Shown: positions 46,190 to 56,585, counted from the first letter of the stretch. The stretch: 64,000 nucleotides of DNA from Mariannaea sp. PMI_226 (GCA_024336345.1 JANFOG010000001.1:4464001-4528000); one strand, 5' to 3'. Made by a program: numbers and translations. Notes: generated by a model from the sequence alone, not told the origin.

Positions 46190-47506
46190 ATGGCTCCTCT
46201 CATCCTTCACAACGTCCCTGACGACGAATGCTACATTGGTGATGATGGTGTAAAGCGGCCATACGCCATGTATTTTAATCAGTATGACAAAACTTTCGTT
46301 TCGCGTAACATTTCGAAAGCTGACCGACTTTCTCTGTCTAGACAAGATGTGCCCTCAGGAACCTCTCGGTCACGTCGCAGCGCCGCCGAGTCAGGATCCT
46401 TTGGCAAGTCCACCCGCCGTTCACGGTCACGCCCTGGGACTCCCGCTCGTAATCGCGAAAACCCAACTCTCGCCGCCGCCGATAAGCTCTTTGGCGACTG
46501 GATAAATAATCAAGCTCCCCCTGCAGCTACCGTGCAGCGCAAGAGCAGTGGCATGCTCCAGGACGAACCCGCGCCTGTGCGACCTAAGGCATCTTCCCCC
46601 ATCGAACTTATCTTGCGTGGCTACCGGTCATCGACTCAGCAATATGCCGCCATTTCACACTACGAGTCGCTTGCGGGCACGATCCTTGAGGATTATCCCC
46701 GAGAACCCCCTGCGTCCCAGCGCCGATACAAGTCTGAGCTGCGAGACCCGGCATTTACGCGACGACGGACTTTGAACCCCGAAGAGAGGGCATTGGTGAA
46801 TCGAGCAGATGGCGGAGAGCACTGGGTGAAGGTCACCTTTGAGGCTTCAGACGCGGCAGATGCTGCCATTTTTGCCAGCCCTCAAAGAATACTGGGACAT
46901 TTGGTGTACGCTGAGCCCTACCATGGACACCCTCCAGTTAAGGATGAGGCGTACCCTGATGTCGACACTATCGCTGGCGAGCATACCCGTTCTAATAGCA
47001 TGCCCGCCACAACTTCCGGACGCAGAAACGGAAACAATATGCCCACATCCTTCAGCAGCCGTTTGCTCGATCTATCACCATCTAACTCCCAAACCTCAAG
47101 CCTGACCATGGACACGGCCACTATTTCCAACTCCCACACTTCAAGCGTCACCGCCACTGATATCACTCCCACAACCCCTAGAGCTGCCACCACTAGCATC
47201 GAGCCAATTGAGATCGATGACAAGGACAGCGTCTTCTGCCGCCGCATTCCTACCGCCCGCCGCGCCACTATCCTCCCTGCTGAGCAGGCTCTCTTGCCCC
47301 AGCAGTCAGTCATGCAACGCTTGGTTAATGCCATCCCCTTTGTCAAGTGGTTCGGTGGCAGCATGATTGGCAACCAAGTGCCTCGAACTGAAACTGGCGA
47401 GTTTGACTGGAATCGGGCGAGTCTGTACTGGAAGCTCATCTGGTGGCTTGATGCCACCTTCGGACTATTTGGGGGCGACGTGTTCAGTGTGGAAAAAGAG
47501 GATTAG
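46190..47506 (+). CDS. Hypothetical conserved-looking protein, unrecognised
   Basis: Intronless, 438 residues, start context ACCATGGC. I do not recognise the family. It opens with a compact segment (MAPLILHNVPDDECYIGDDG ... YAMYFNQYDKTF), then a basic Ser/Arg-rich stretch (about 50-95). A charged middle contains TRRRTLNPEERALV, followed by a long Ser/Thr-rich disordered part (about 250-345). The C-terminus is aromatic and looks folded (NAIPFVKWFGG, FDWNRASLYWKLIWWLDATF), perhaps an amphipathic or membrane-associated helix. The mix of a folded start, a disordered centre and a W-rich end suggests an adaptor or regulator, but no function can be claimed. It converges on the IVY1-like gene. Confidence 0.8.
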   Translation: MAPLILHNVPDDECYIGDDGVKRPYAMYFNQYDKTFVSRNISKADRLSLSRQDVPSGTSRSRRSAAESGSFGKSTRRSRSRPGTPARNRENPTLAAADKLFGDWINNQAPPAATVQRKSSGMLQDEPAPVRPKASSPIELILRGYRSSTQQYAAISHYESLAGTILEDYPREPPASQRRYKSELRDPAFTRRRTLNPEERALVNRADGGEHWVKVTFEASDAADAAIFASPQRILGHLVYAEPYHGHPPVKDEAYPDVDTIAGEHTRSNSMPATTSGRRNGNNMPTSFSSRLLDLSPSNSQTSSLTMDTATISNSHTSSVTATDITPTTPRAATTSIEPIEIDDKDSVFCRRIPTARRATILPAEQALLPQQSVMQRLVNAIPFVKWFGGSMIGNQVPRTETGEFDWNRASLYWKLIWWLDATFGLFGGDVFSVEKED

Positions 47507-47970
47507 GCATAAAATTGCCAGTGGACTAGTTGTTAAAACAGCATTGGTGTTGCAGAGTGGACGAATATCAAGAACAGATCAGAATTGTACGAGATGGGAG
47601 GCGGGTTTCAACAATGATCACAACCTCACGTGGCAATTTCAAGGCGTCAGGCGTGTCAATGAATGGATATACGAAGGGGAAGGACCTCTTTTTGGGGACT
47701 AGAAATCAGCGGAACATATAAAGAATCCGTATAATGCTTGTACAATTACACAGAGTACCTATACAAATCTATTACCAGTACCAAAGATGAAAACGAACCG
47801 ACCAGCACCTTGCCAGGTTGCCTCCAACATGCCAAAATCAACGCCCTCCATATAATCCGGTGCAATGCACAATCCCTTGGTGCAGCTTTCTCACTTGCCT
47901 CTTCTCTCCTTCCCCTCTCTCCGTGTGCGTGTCACATCGAACTCTTATTTGCGGTAAGCTGTAGTGACCT
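47507..47970. other. Convergent intergenic
   Basis: The 464 bp hold the two 3' UTRs of the converging genes. Nothing else recognised. Confidence 0.5.
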
Positions 47971-49371
47971 CTAGTCTGATCTTGGCGATTCAGAAGCTTT
48001 CCAAGCTTGTGTCTCCTCTGCCACCTCCTCATTCTCTTCCAAGCCCGGTCTTTCGTCATAAGTTTCATTCGGGTAAGTTTCGTTCTCCTCAACAACCTCA
48101 TTCTCTGCTAGTGGCATAAGCAGCTCTGAGTGGTGCAAATCTCCGTTATCATCATTATTGCTGAGATCTAAACCCGCGGCCACAGCTCCGAGAGAATCAA
48201 AGGGTACGTCCGTGGGCAGCCTCCTTATCGGCTGAGGGGAAAAGGGGCGGGCATTCCTGGGCTTGTTGAAGTCGGATGAGAAGGCACTGTCTCTGTCGCC
48301 TCCGCTGGGCTTGGGATCAGCCAGGGCAGCAAGAGATTGGTACCGTTCCGTGTCCACGAGTAGGCTATCGCTTCTAGCATGGCCTGATCTCAACACGTCG
48401 GATCCTGAGTCGGCGAGGATGCTCTTCGGCGGCAAGATAGAAAAGAGCTTGGGTGCATCAGCACTACCTCCAGCACCGCTCAAGGCTGCGCTTTCTTCCT
48501 CGGCTGCGAACAAATCTTGGCCCTTCTCCAGGAGGTCGTCCAAGCCGCCGCCGGTCCAACCTTTCCTAGCGAGCCCTTCAAAAATGTCCACCTCCGCTCG
48601 AACCAGACTGCAGCTAGCGTCGACGATCCTCCCGCTCGTTTCCTGGCTTTCCCTGAGCAGCGTTCCCGCGTGGTCTGCGTGTAGCGTTGTCAAACCGTCC
48701 AGCTTGGTGGTCAGCTCAACCAGGTGTGCCCGGAAGCGCCCGACATCTCGCCTCCGCTGCTTGTGTAACTTCATGCCTTCCTTTTCTAGACGCTTAATCT
48801 CCTTGCTTTGCGCCTTGACCCGCTGCTTGTACGTCTCTTCCTCATCGTCGATAACGGTCTGCCACTTATCAAGGTCGTGTAACAAGGGCACTTCGAAAGA
48901 GCGATAAACAGTCTCGGAGAGGATCTGCTGGTGGTTCGCAATCAGATGATGCACGCCCGAAGCGGACATGAGCAAATCGGCAGTGCAGGAGCCATTTGTG
49001 GTGAAGCTGGCTGTCATATTAGCCGTGCCAGACGCACCGATAGGCTCGGCTCGGGCTTCTTTGAGTCGTGCGCATGCTTCAAGTGCAGCTCCGAAGGCTG
49101 ATGCAGCATTGGAAAGGCTGGCAAGGGCGAGGCGGTAGGCTTTCGCAGACGAGACGAGATCGGAGTACGCCTGTTGGGATTGTTCGAGATCGGCCTTGGA
49201 TAAGACAGCGTGCCCAGGTCTAGGAGGAGGAGGAAGTGGTAGGCTGAATTGGGATAGGGGATTGGCAGTTGAGGCAATCGAGTACACGGGCGAGCGCGGG
49301 ACCGGAGGTAGTTGAGAGGGCGTCGGCGAGGACGGACGAGAATGCTCTGGAGTCGCCACGTTTGTCGCCAT
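47971..49371 (-). CDS. IVY1-like inverse-BAR-type phospholipid-binding protein
   Basis: Intronless, 466 residues. A Pro/Ser-rich N-terminus (to about 50) with PPPPRPG precedes a long helical region (about 55-300): LEQSQQAYSDLVSSAKAYRLALASL, SAASAFGAALEACARLKEAR, and KQRVKAQSKEIKRLEKEGMKLHK. This has the heptads and basic patches expected of a BAR/I-BAR fold. The rest is acidic and disordered. Yeast Ivy1 is an I-BAR protein of similar length that binds phospholipids, Ypt7 and Vps33 at the vacuole and affects TORC1 and microautophagy. The match is by domain shape and remembered motifs, so another BAR-type protein remains possible. Confidence 0.62.
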   Translation of the reverse strand: MATNVATPEHSRPSSPTPSQLPPVPRSPVYSIASTANPLSQFSLPLPPPPRPGHAVLSKADLEQSQQAYSDLVSSAKAYRLALASLSNAASAFGAALEACARLKEARAEPIGASGTANMTASFTTNGSCTADLLMSASGVHHLIANHQQILSETVYRSFEVPLLHDLDKWQTVIDDEEETYKQRVKAQSKEIKRLEKEGMKLHKQRRRDVGRFRAHLVELTTKLDGLTTLHADHAGTLLRESQETSGRIVDASCSLVRAEVDIFEGLARKGWTGGGLDDLLEKGQDLFAAEEESAALSGAGGSADAPKLFSILPPKSILADSGSDVLRSGHARSDSLLVDTERYQSLAALADPKPSGGDRDSAFSSDFNKPRNARPFSPQPIRRLPTDVPFDSLGAVAAGLDLSNNDDNGDLHHSELLMPLAENEVVEENETYPNETYDERPGLEENEEVAEETQAWKASESPRSD

Positions 49372-50285
49372 GTTTGTTGTTTATTTGAATATTAGGCGCA
49401 CACAGGCGACGGAGGGCATCACAGGGCTCAGGTTCGAACAGGAGGATTGATTCAGACAGGATAGGAATTTCGGCGCGCAGGATCGAGATGACACGAAGAG
49501 CATTTCGCTCCCGACAAACTTCAATATTCTACGCAAGGCATGCCAGCCAAGCAAAGGGAGGAGGGTTGCAGTTCAAAGCGAGGAACGAGGCGAAGCAAAA
49601 GCGGGAGGATAACAGATTACCTCTAGTGCGCGACCAGCAATATGTCAGTGGACGAACTGTTGGAGACGACCAGGTTGCTTAGGTTCACTGGACAAGCGAC
49701 AAGCCCCCGATTCCAGCAGATCCACCCCCCTGTAATTTTGGCTGTTCCCCACTGAGCGTTAGGGGCACTTGGTGGTCGAGTAAAGGGCTCCAGTTGAGAG
49801 CGTTAGGGTCTAGGAACGCACGTCATCACGCAGCGAAAAAAGACGCGGCCTAATCGGAAATCGGATTAATCGTGCATACGGCACAGGAGTATTTGCTGCC
49901 TTGTGAGTACATACTCCACGAAAATTATCGCATTTCAGAATCATGAGCCACTTTTGCAAAGGGATGCCACGCGGCATGTGGCCATACGGTAGACCATGAT
50001 TGGGTAGAAGTGGGAACCTCGTGCATGTCATATGTGACATTCCCGGTTGACTTAGTCTGAGTAAAACAGTATATCTTAGGACATTAGGCGAATACCTACA
50101 GTAGGTATGTGCACAGGCTTACAGTACTGTACGTAGATAGTTTTTGAGGTCAAGGGTTTTTTTGGTTAAATGTCCACCGACTCTATTGTCGTTTGTATCA
50201 TGTCTTAATCAGGTATCATCTATCAGGAAAAGTTGCCATGTGACTGAACTTGGGTGCTTCTTTTTGCACATTTGGAAAACGTCTT
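49372..50285. other. Intergenic, IVY1-like promoter and APT1 3' end
   Basis: The 914 bp contain a perfect 17-bp inverted repeat at 50092-50108 and a 10-bp palindrome at 50121-50130. No gene recognised. Confidence 0.45.
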
Positions 50286-51221
50286 TCAAAGTTCATCCTT
50301 CTTGTCACCAAGAGGAGGGAGTCGTGCTCTCAAAAAGGCCTCTACATCATCCAACTCCTCCAGGCATGCAGAGTGCTCCATGCCGCTAGGTATAATCGTC
50401 AGCCCATCCTTCTTGGGATACACATGAGGTCCTCCAGGTCTGAACTACTTACGTGTATGTCTTCCAGGTAACATCATATCCCAACTCAGTAAGCTTGTCT
50501 TTGCTCATTCTGCCTAGGTTGGTAGGCACGACAGGGTCCATGTCGCCATGATACATGATGACGGGAGTCTGGCGGTTGGCGTCGGTGGGAGATACCATGC
50601 TGGCGAAGCTCTGGGAGAGGGTCAGCCAGGCTGATAGGCCGATGATGCCAGCAAGCTTGGCCTTGAAGGTGAGGCCGGAGAAGATAGACATGGCACCGCC
50701 CTGGGAGAAACCTCCAATGACGATGCGGTCTGCGGGGATGCCTGAGTCGATCTCTTGTTGAATGAGGTCGTGGAAGTACTTTTGGCTACGCTTGATGCCT
50801 TCAGCGTCCTCCCGGCGGACCATACTGGCAACGTCACCACCCAGGGCCATCTAAGAAAAGGTAAGAATGGGATATCGCAAAATTATGGACAGGCTGTACA
50901 CTATTTTTGGGACTTACGACATCAAACCATCCCGGCATGGCCATGCCTCCGTTCTTATTGCCATCATGTTAGTGGTCAAGTCCGACAGTCATACCAATTC
51001 TTGGTGAGGGTGAGGGTGAGGCGACGTACGATGGTAATGGGGATTCTAGGCGCGTGAGGCAAGATAAACTTGACCTCATCTAATCGCTGCCGTCTTCGCC
51101 AGTTCTCAACAGCCCCCGCCCAGCCGTGGCCTGTATCGCCTAGTCCATGGGCGAAGATAACCGTAGCCGTGTGCTGTTTGGCAGCGGGGACAACGATAGG
51201 AGCCAAGCGGTTGGCGGACAT
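50286..51221 (-). CDS. APT1: Acyl-protein thioesterase 1
   Basis: Four exons, 51221-51030, 50953-50918, 50850-50453 and 50385-50286, give 241 residues. Exon 2 is only 36 nt and encodes NGGMAMPGWFDV, a conserved family segment, so the micro-exon is well supported. The fold is an alpha/beta hydrolase: FAHGLGDTGHGW (oxyanion loop), FILPHAPRIPITI, GFSQGG with catalytic Ser about 125, YHGDMDPVVP with the acid, and GMEHSAC with His about 213. The Ser-His spacing matches human APT1. The enzyme removes palmitate from S-acylated proteins such as Ras and G-alpha in the cytosol and also has lysophospholipase activity. Intron 1 carries three copies of a GGGTGA-type repeat (+ strand near 51005-51020). Confidence 0.95.
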
Positions 51222-52361
51222 TTTGATAGCAAATTAAACAGCCGCAGGGAAGTAGACGATCTATGTGCCACTGACAGCGCCCAATCGGGAAGTTTAAATG
51301 TTGAGCTGAAATTGAATCCAGCTGGCGGTTTGGATAGGGCGAAAGATGTAGGTGTGGAACTCGGACGCCGTGAAGATGTGCTGGAGTTTATGTGACCCAT
51401 AATTAATGCGGCAACCCGAGCTACCCTGTACTGAGGCGTGAAGTGACTTCTCACGGTTGAGGCAGAATGTGAGGTTAACTATGTGTTATTACAAATACTA
51501 TCTGTGTACCAAAATAATGTGCTCGATAGGATGCTGGGAATTGGCGTATTATGGTTTGCTGTGCTAAGTCTGTAGGTCTCATCCGGGTACTTCACGGGTT
51601 GGTCTCACGATGGCACCAAATGCTCTGTCGAAGGCAATACACCGTTCAAAAGAACAGAACGAAGAAGAAAATAATTGCTGAAAATCAGCTGAGAGGTCAA
51701 GCAATTATGCTCTGGGCTACTATAACTACTGTTTCTTACCTAAAAAAAAACACAAGAGTCGAGTTTTCCAGAATCGAACCCGAGAGCTCAAAGCCTCCCT
51801 GGTAGCAGTAGCGACAAAAAGCGAAGGCTTCCCAAAGGAAGGGACACTGTAATCGTATTAATCTCCAAAGAGTCAATCACTTTCACTGCTGAGGCATTCT
51901 TGCAACTACTTCGCTGATGAGTGGACAACTAAGAGTGCTTTTATTAAGCTACCATTAGGCTGACGAGCTTTGGCGTAGGCTGACAGGCAGCAAAGCGTAC
52001 CCCTGCATGCAGGACCGTAGTTCGTGAGGACCTGAGAGTTTCGGCCCTGGCCACGAGCGAGGATGTGGAATAGCACTTCCTATCCATTTCTACCTCACGG
52101 CCGGCACACCAAATCTTGGGTTATTAAGGCAATCAATCGAGTATCTGCATCTTGACTCAAGCCATTCTATTCATCACACAAAGGTCTGCCAGCTTTCACT
52201 GCACGAGTGTTTCCTTTCGCAACCATGGGCTTTCAATAATATATCAACATCACGACTTCCATATTGCACAATGCAGAAGGGGTAGCCAAGGGCTGGGACA
52301 CATATATACATTGTCAATGAAACATGCTTGCTATTTATCTTGTGGGGTATCCGCGTAATCG
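51222..52361. other. Intergenic, APT1 promoter to LRR-gene 3' end
   Basis: The 1.14 kb contain copy 2 of the tRNA-like short repeat (annotated separately). No gene recognised. Confidence 0.5.
51741..51815 (-). repeat. Short dispersed repeat, copy 2, with pol III B-box-like motif
   Basis: On the minus strand GGGTTCGATTCTGG matches the tRNA B-box/T-arm consensus. After about 20 nt comes a T run of nine, like a pol III terminator. The T-stem has mismatches, and no acceptor-stem partner or anticodon arm can be folded upstream, so it is not an intact tRNA. Its 3' part is shared with 45106-45148, which suggests a tRNA-derived repeat (SINE-like) or decayed tRNA copies. Confidence 0.35.
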
Positions 52362-53924
52362 TCAAGTAGCTATTACATGGAGGGAAGCTGGGAATCCCTC
52401 TGGAATTTCCCAGTCTCCTAGTCCTGCGGTTGATGGCCTACATCGCCATGAGCATCCCCTGTGAATGAATGGTACCGCAGTCTCCCCCTCTGCCATGCTA
52501 AGCGGTGCCACTCGCACAGGGTCCAATGGGCTGAGCGAGGGCGCCGGCTTACAGGTCCTAATTTCTTTCCATTCAACCCATTCAGTGGTCGGCACGACAA
52601 TCGACTTCCTACAGCTGGAGCACATTAGGCCGCCAGTCTCTTTCTGTTCTGTGGCCCGTTCCAAGAGACGACGGAGATGTCCCAAGCCATCGGGCATGTA
52701 GTTTGCCATTTCTGGCAGTTGGGTGCTGCGGTAGCATGCACGGAGAGCCACCTCGACGAGACTTGGCACACGGGTGGCGTTGGCTAGACTGCGACGTGTG
52801 ACTTCAGAACTCTCATCAGTGCGGGTTTCGACTGAGAGAATGCGGCGTCTGTAGTCAGAGGGGAAAGAAAATTCTGAAAAGAACCGGCCACCCGTGTTGG
52901 ACAGCTGTACTGGAGAGCGACCAAGAGACCGGCTGATCAAATGGGGAATGGGAATGCCTCGTGCATCCTCTCCGGCCAGGCGCAAGATGGTATTTGCTGG
53001 ATTGGCTTCAGATTCAACTAATATACTATCCTCTGACCCACGCTCCGGCTGCCAGAAAGGGTTGGGGTGAACGACAAGGGTATTAAGACGATTCTCCGAC
53101 CTGAAGAGGTCAAGAAGTTCGATAGGGAGATGACGGAGGCGGTTCTGAGAGACATTGAGCTCCGTCAGGTTGTGAAGTTTGGAGATGGCGGGAGGGAGTT
53201 CTGTGAGCTTGTTGCCTCTGAGACTGAGAATAGTCAAGTAATTGAGATCAAAAATGGCGCCTGGAACCCGTGTAAGTCGGTTCATGGCCAGGTATATCTT
53301 GAGCTCTGGGTCCTTCTGCTGAAAAGCGACATCCTTGGCAACAACGGGGATGCATGAAAATTGGGAGAGGAGACTGATAGCATCATTGGAGACTTCTTCG
53401 AGTCCCATTGACCAAAAGTCGACGGTTTCCTCACCGAGATCGAGACAGGCACGGACCTTGTCGCGCACAAGCTGTTCGGCCCTCGAGACACTTCGAAGGG
53501 GCGACCGTTTAGCCAATTGTAAACGAGGTTTAGGAGGAATTGCCAAATGCTCCATCACATCATCACTCTCATCACCATCGCTGCCAAGAAAAACGCCACT
53601 GTCGGCCTGTCGCGTCCATTGCCGTTGTCGCCGCTGCTTCGGGACGTGAAGTGTGTCACCAAAGGTCGAATCCGACGATGCTGGCTGCTGTTGGAACCAC
53701 GAGCCGACATATCGTTTCTTGCGCCGTCCCTCTACATAATTGTCCAAAGCAGGATCATCATCGCTTGAAAATACGGCTGGATCGCTTGAGTTGTACTTCA
53801 AAGAAGGCGCGTTTGATGTGCCTGGTGGATAGCGGACGCGTTTCCGGGGATTGTTGCTGAAGCTCTGTGACTTCTCGTCCCAAGAGACACCCGGGAGCCG
53901 TGGAAGGGATGGTTCCTCAGACAT
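52362..53924 (-). CDS. Leucine-rich-repeat protein, function unknown
   Basis: Intronless, 520 residues. A basic and acidic disordered N-terminus (1 to about 150) contains RKRVRYPPG and a KKRY patch. A short helical block (LVRDKVRACLDLGEETVDFWSMGLEEV) caps about four leucine-rich repeats around residues 210-290: LKIYLAMNRLTRVPGAIFDL, LTILSLRGNKLTELPPAISKL and LTELNVSQNRLRHLPIELL. After the LRRs come a region with VPSLVEVALRACYRS and a CxxC pair (GLMCSSCRKSIV) that may start a zinc-binding site. The repeats are of the 23-residue plant/Ras-related type, usually protein-binding. I know no specific function for this fungal family. Confidence 0.85.
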   Translation of the reverse strand: MSEEPSLPRLPGVSWDEKSQSFSNNPRKRVRYPPGTSNAPSLKYNSSDPAVFSSDDDPALDNYVEGRRKKRYVGSWFQQQPASSDSTFGDTLHVPKQRRQRQWTRQADSGVFLGSDGDESDDVMEHLAIPPKPRLQLAKRSPLRSVSRAEQLVRDKVRACLDLGEETVDFWSMGLEEVSNDAISLLSQFSCIPVVAKDVAFQQKDPELKIYLAMNRLTRVPGAIFDLNYLTILSLRGNKLTELPPAISKLHNLTELNVSQNRLRHLPIELLDLFRSENRLNTLVVHPNPFWQPERGSEDSILVESEANPANTILRLAGEDARGIPIPHLISRSLGRSPVQLSNTGGRFFSEFSFPSDYRRRILSVETRTDESSEVTRRSLANATRVPSLVEVALRACYRSTQLPEMANYMPDGLGHLRRLLERATEQKETGGLMCSSCRKSIVVPTTEWVEWKEIRTCKPAPSLSPLDPVRVAPLSMAEGETAVPFIHRGCSWRCRPSTAGLGDWEIPEGFPASLHVIAT

Positions 53925-54643
53925 TGAGATAGAAACAAGTCACGTAACAGACGCGCCGTAAAATCAGATTGAAGCCAACTGAAACAAAACAACAGGTAAA
54001 GTACCGACTAGAGAGATGCAGGAAACAACAGTCAATTGGGTCTTGACTGGAACGACGCGCGTGACGTCGAGGTGCTAAGTGCTGAACGGGGATCTAAATT
54101 CCAGGCCCTCGGCCCCACTTGGGCACGGAGGAACGCATGGCCAAGTTTACCGAAGCGCACGTGCCACATGAACCACGGAGCCGGTTGGCGCAGGGTTGGC
54201 AGGCAGCAAAGGATTCAGTAATAAAGAGGTGCACAGCCTTGGGACTATACGTACTGCAGCCGGGGCCCATGTCATTGGCGATGGTGTCACTGCGCTGTCG
54301 TACTTTTATTGTGTCATGGTAAGGTTGAGCATCGCCCTGTATGCCGGAAAATTTGATATATTGGTTCGCGGGGTGCATGCTAGTTTCTGCAGCCCCCCCG
54401 AGCCAACCAATGTCGACTATTGATAACGCCAGTATCAGCTTGCGTGTAACATGGCCGTCCACGCCGCATCACGATGGTCTTGCATCCAACGCTGCTTACG
54501 CGAATAATTGATCAGAAGTTGATATATCGAGAAGATGTTGTCAAGAGCCTTGGACCGAAGGAAATGTGCTTTTGGTGGTCCGCGAATATCTGCCATCGCT
54601 GACTCGTCGAAGAAGGCTTACTGTAAAAGGTATATAAGATGCT
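53925..54643. other. Intergenic, LRR promoter to PLP2 3' end
   Basis: The 719 bp hold the promoter of the LRR gene. A frame on the minus strand at 54094-54462 is unrecognised. Nothing else seen. Confidence 0.5.
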
Positions 54644-55487
54644 TTAGTCCCAATCATCATCGTCGCTGTCGTCAACCTTGCGAGATCTCCCGGCGGTTCC
54701 AGTCTTGATGCTACTACCAGCCAAACGTTCCTCCTCAGCATCCTCGGCCGCTCGTCTTCTTTTTACTACTCGCAGGTCTGAATCGAGGACAGCACCAGTC
54801 TCAACAAGCATATCATCGATCTTCTGCATGTTGGTTCGCACGCCACCGATGGTCGCGAGGGTTACGATTTGCTTGATGATGTCGCCATTCTTGTACACTA
54901 GAATGGTTGGGCAATTTCGATCAGGGTAATTCTCGATCGCCTGGCTTGCTCTGATTTCACAGAACTTGATGTCACTATATTCCTTGGCAGCTTGTCTCCA
55001 GAGCTCCGACAAGACTCTAGATTCGACATTGGTTCCCATGGATGAGGTGAGGTTCACGAACACTGGGCCGTTCTGAGAAGCATCGGTGACTTCGCGCTGG
55101 TAGTCGGGTTTCGAGATGGGGTATACACTTCCGTGCAGCGACTTCTTTTGAAGATTGTTGAGTTCGGCCATTCGCTTCTGTCGGTATTGTTCGAGGAAAG
55201 CATCTTCCTCATCATCCTCCAACTCATCGAGTTCGTCCAGATCTTTGCCCTCTAATCGGTTCTCATATGCTAGTCTCCGGCCTTCAAGAATGGCTTCCTC
55301 GATCATAGGAGTCGGACTGGGGGGCTTCTCAGGGATGACACCATGCTTTCTCAAAATATCATTCCTATGGCGGGGTTAGAGCTCCAATTGACAATGGAGG
55401 GGTAAACGATAATTTGACGGACCATTCTGTGTCGGCATTGGGATCGTCAATAGGAACAGCAATCCGCTGATCTGAAGGAGCCGCCAT
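54644..55487 (-). CDS. PLP2: Phosducin-like protein 2, CCT cochaperone
   Basis: Two exons, 55487-55423 and 55364-54644, give 261 residues. The splice completes TEWNDILRKHGVIPEKP, the hallmark opening of PLP2. An acidic helix (LDELDELEDDEEDAFLEQYRQKRM) is followed by YPISKPDYQREVTDAS and a thioredoxin-like domain (about residues 115-215; FVNLTSS, FCEIRASQAIENYPDRNCPTI, YKNGDII) that lacks the CxxC active site, as in phosducins. The tail is basic then acidic (DDSDDDDWD). Yeast Plp2 is essential and assists the CCT chaperonin in folding actin and tubulin. The donor is the unusual GTCCGT. It is head-to-head with the eS27 gene. Confidence 0.93.
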
Positions 55488-56015
55488 GGTTATTGTGGTT
55501 CGTGAAGTAGAGAGTGAGAGTGTACAACTCTCGAAAGAAGGATCGTGAGGGAGTAGTGGTGGTGTGTTGTAGCTTCTGTAAAGTCACTGCCTGCTACTGC
55601 CTACTACTGCCTACTTCTGATTACGTAGCAAGCTAGAGGGGGCTTGATACTACGAAGTCGGGCGCTTCAGCCACACCAGCATAAACAAGAAGTACTATGT
55701 ATATGTTATGTGACCCACTTATCCATGCATAAAACCAGCGTTGGATTGCACTGATATTTTTCTGGGCCAGAGAGGGTTATTTTTTCCCACATCACGTGCT
55801 CATGGGTGTCGAAGCCCTACAGCACTATTCCAGTTTTGCTGGAAAAATGGAGCTGGAAGCAACGAGATCCTCCCCCTCAAGTCCACCGAACTTTTACTCG
55901 CTTACCTCCTCCCACCCATCTTGCGAGCCTCAAATCTGCTGCCACCGGATTTCGTCAAGCACCCCTCTTCTCGCAAGACTCGACCAGAAAATTCTCCCCG
56001 AGAAAATTAGTCAAG
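55488..56015. promoter_or_regulatory. Divergent promoter region, PLP2 and eS27
   Basis: The 528-bp spacer serves both genes. A short tandem repeat of CTACTGC units lies at 55586-55618 in the PLP2 leader. From 55860 the sequence is C- and T-rich, the expected leader of a ribosomal protein gene. Confidence 0.45.
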
Positions 56016-56585
56016 ATGGTAAGCGACTACACTTTGATATGATTCCTTCATCGATGGATGGACGATGGACGATGGACGAGATGGGAAAAAAAAAGGGCGG
56101 ACACGTGGGAAATTGGTCGAAAATTCCTTCCAAGACTGGACCATGGCAAAAAGTACCAAAACGACGGAGACTGTGCTTGACGACAACCTCGATAATATGC
56201 TTGGAGATGTTATGGATAATTTACGGCACCGATTGAGATATTTTGCTAATTTCATTTCCCCTTCAGGTTCTCGCCGTTGATCTCCTGAACCCCTCCGCGG
56301 CCGCCGAGGCCAAGAAGCACAAGCTCAAGGTACGATAACAAATAGCAACCAGCGACAATCGACCTCGACGACTTTCGACTAACGATATTGCTCTTTTTGC
56401 AGACTCTTGTCCCCGCTCCCCGATCCTTCTTCATGGACGTCAAGTGCCCCGGCTGCTTCACCATCACCACCGTCTTCTCTCACGCCCAGACCGTTGTCAT
56501 CTGCCAGGGATGCACCACTGTGCTGTGCCAGCCCACCGGTGGTAAGGCCCGCCTTACCGAGGGCTGCTCTTTCCGAAGAAAGTAA
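56016..56585 (+). CDS. RPS27: 40S ribosomal protein eS27
   Basis: Three exons: 56016-56018 (the ATG alone), 56267-56329 and 56403-56585, giving 82 residues, identical in length to yeast eS27. The protein starts [20 protein letters not shown], then has [21 protein letters not shown] and [13 protein letters not shown], the four-Cys zinc finger (CPGC ... CQGC), and ends CSFRRK. It is a small-subunit protein near the platform. An exon consisting of the start codon only is common in fungal ribosomal protein genes. The 248-nt first intron carries a GATGGAC tandem repeat (56053-56084). Confidence 0.96.

Noticed and set aside
51005..51021. Telomere-like GGGTGA repeats
   Set aside because: There are only three units, the unit is not TTAGGG, and it lies inside an APT1 intron.
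51741..51815. Intact tRNA gene
   Set aside because: Only the B-box and a T run are seen. The T-stem has mismatches and no acceptor stem or anticodon arm can be paired.
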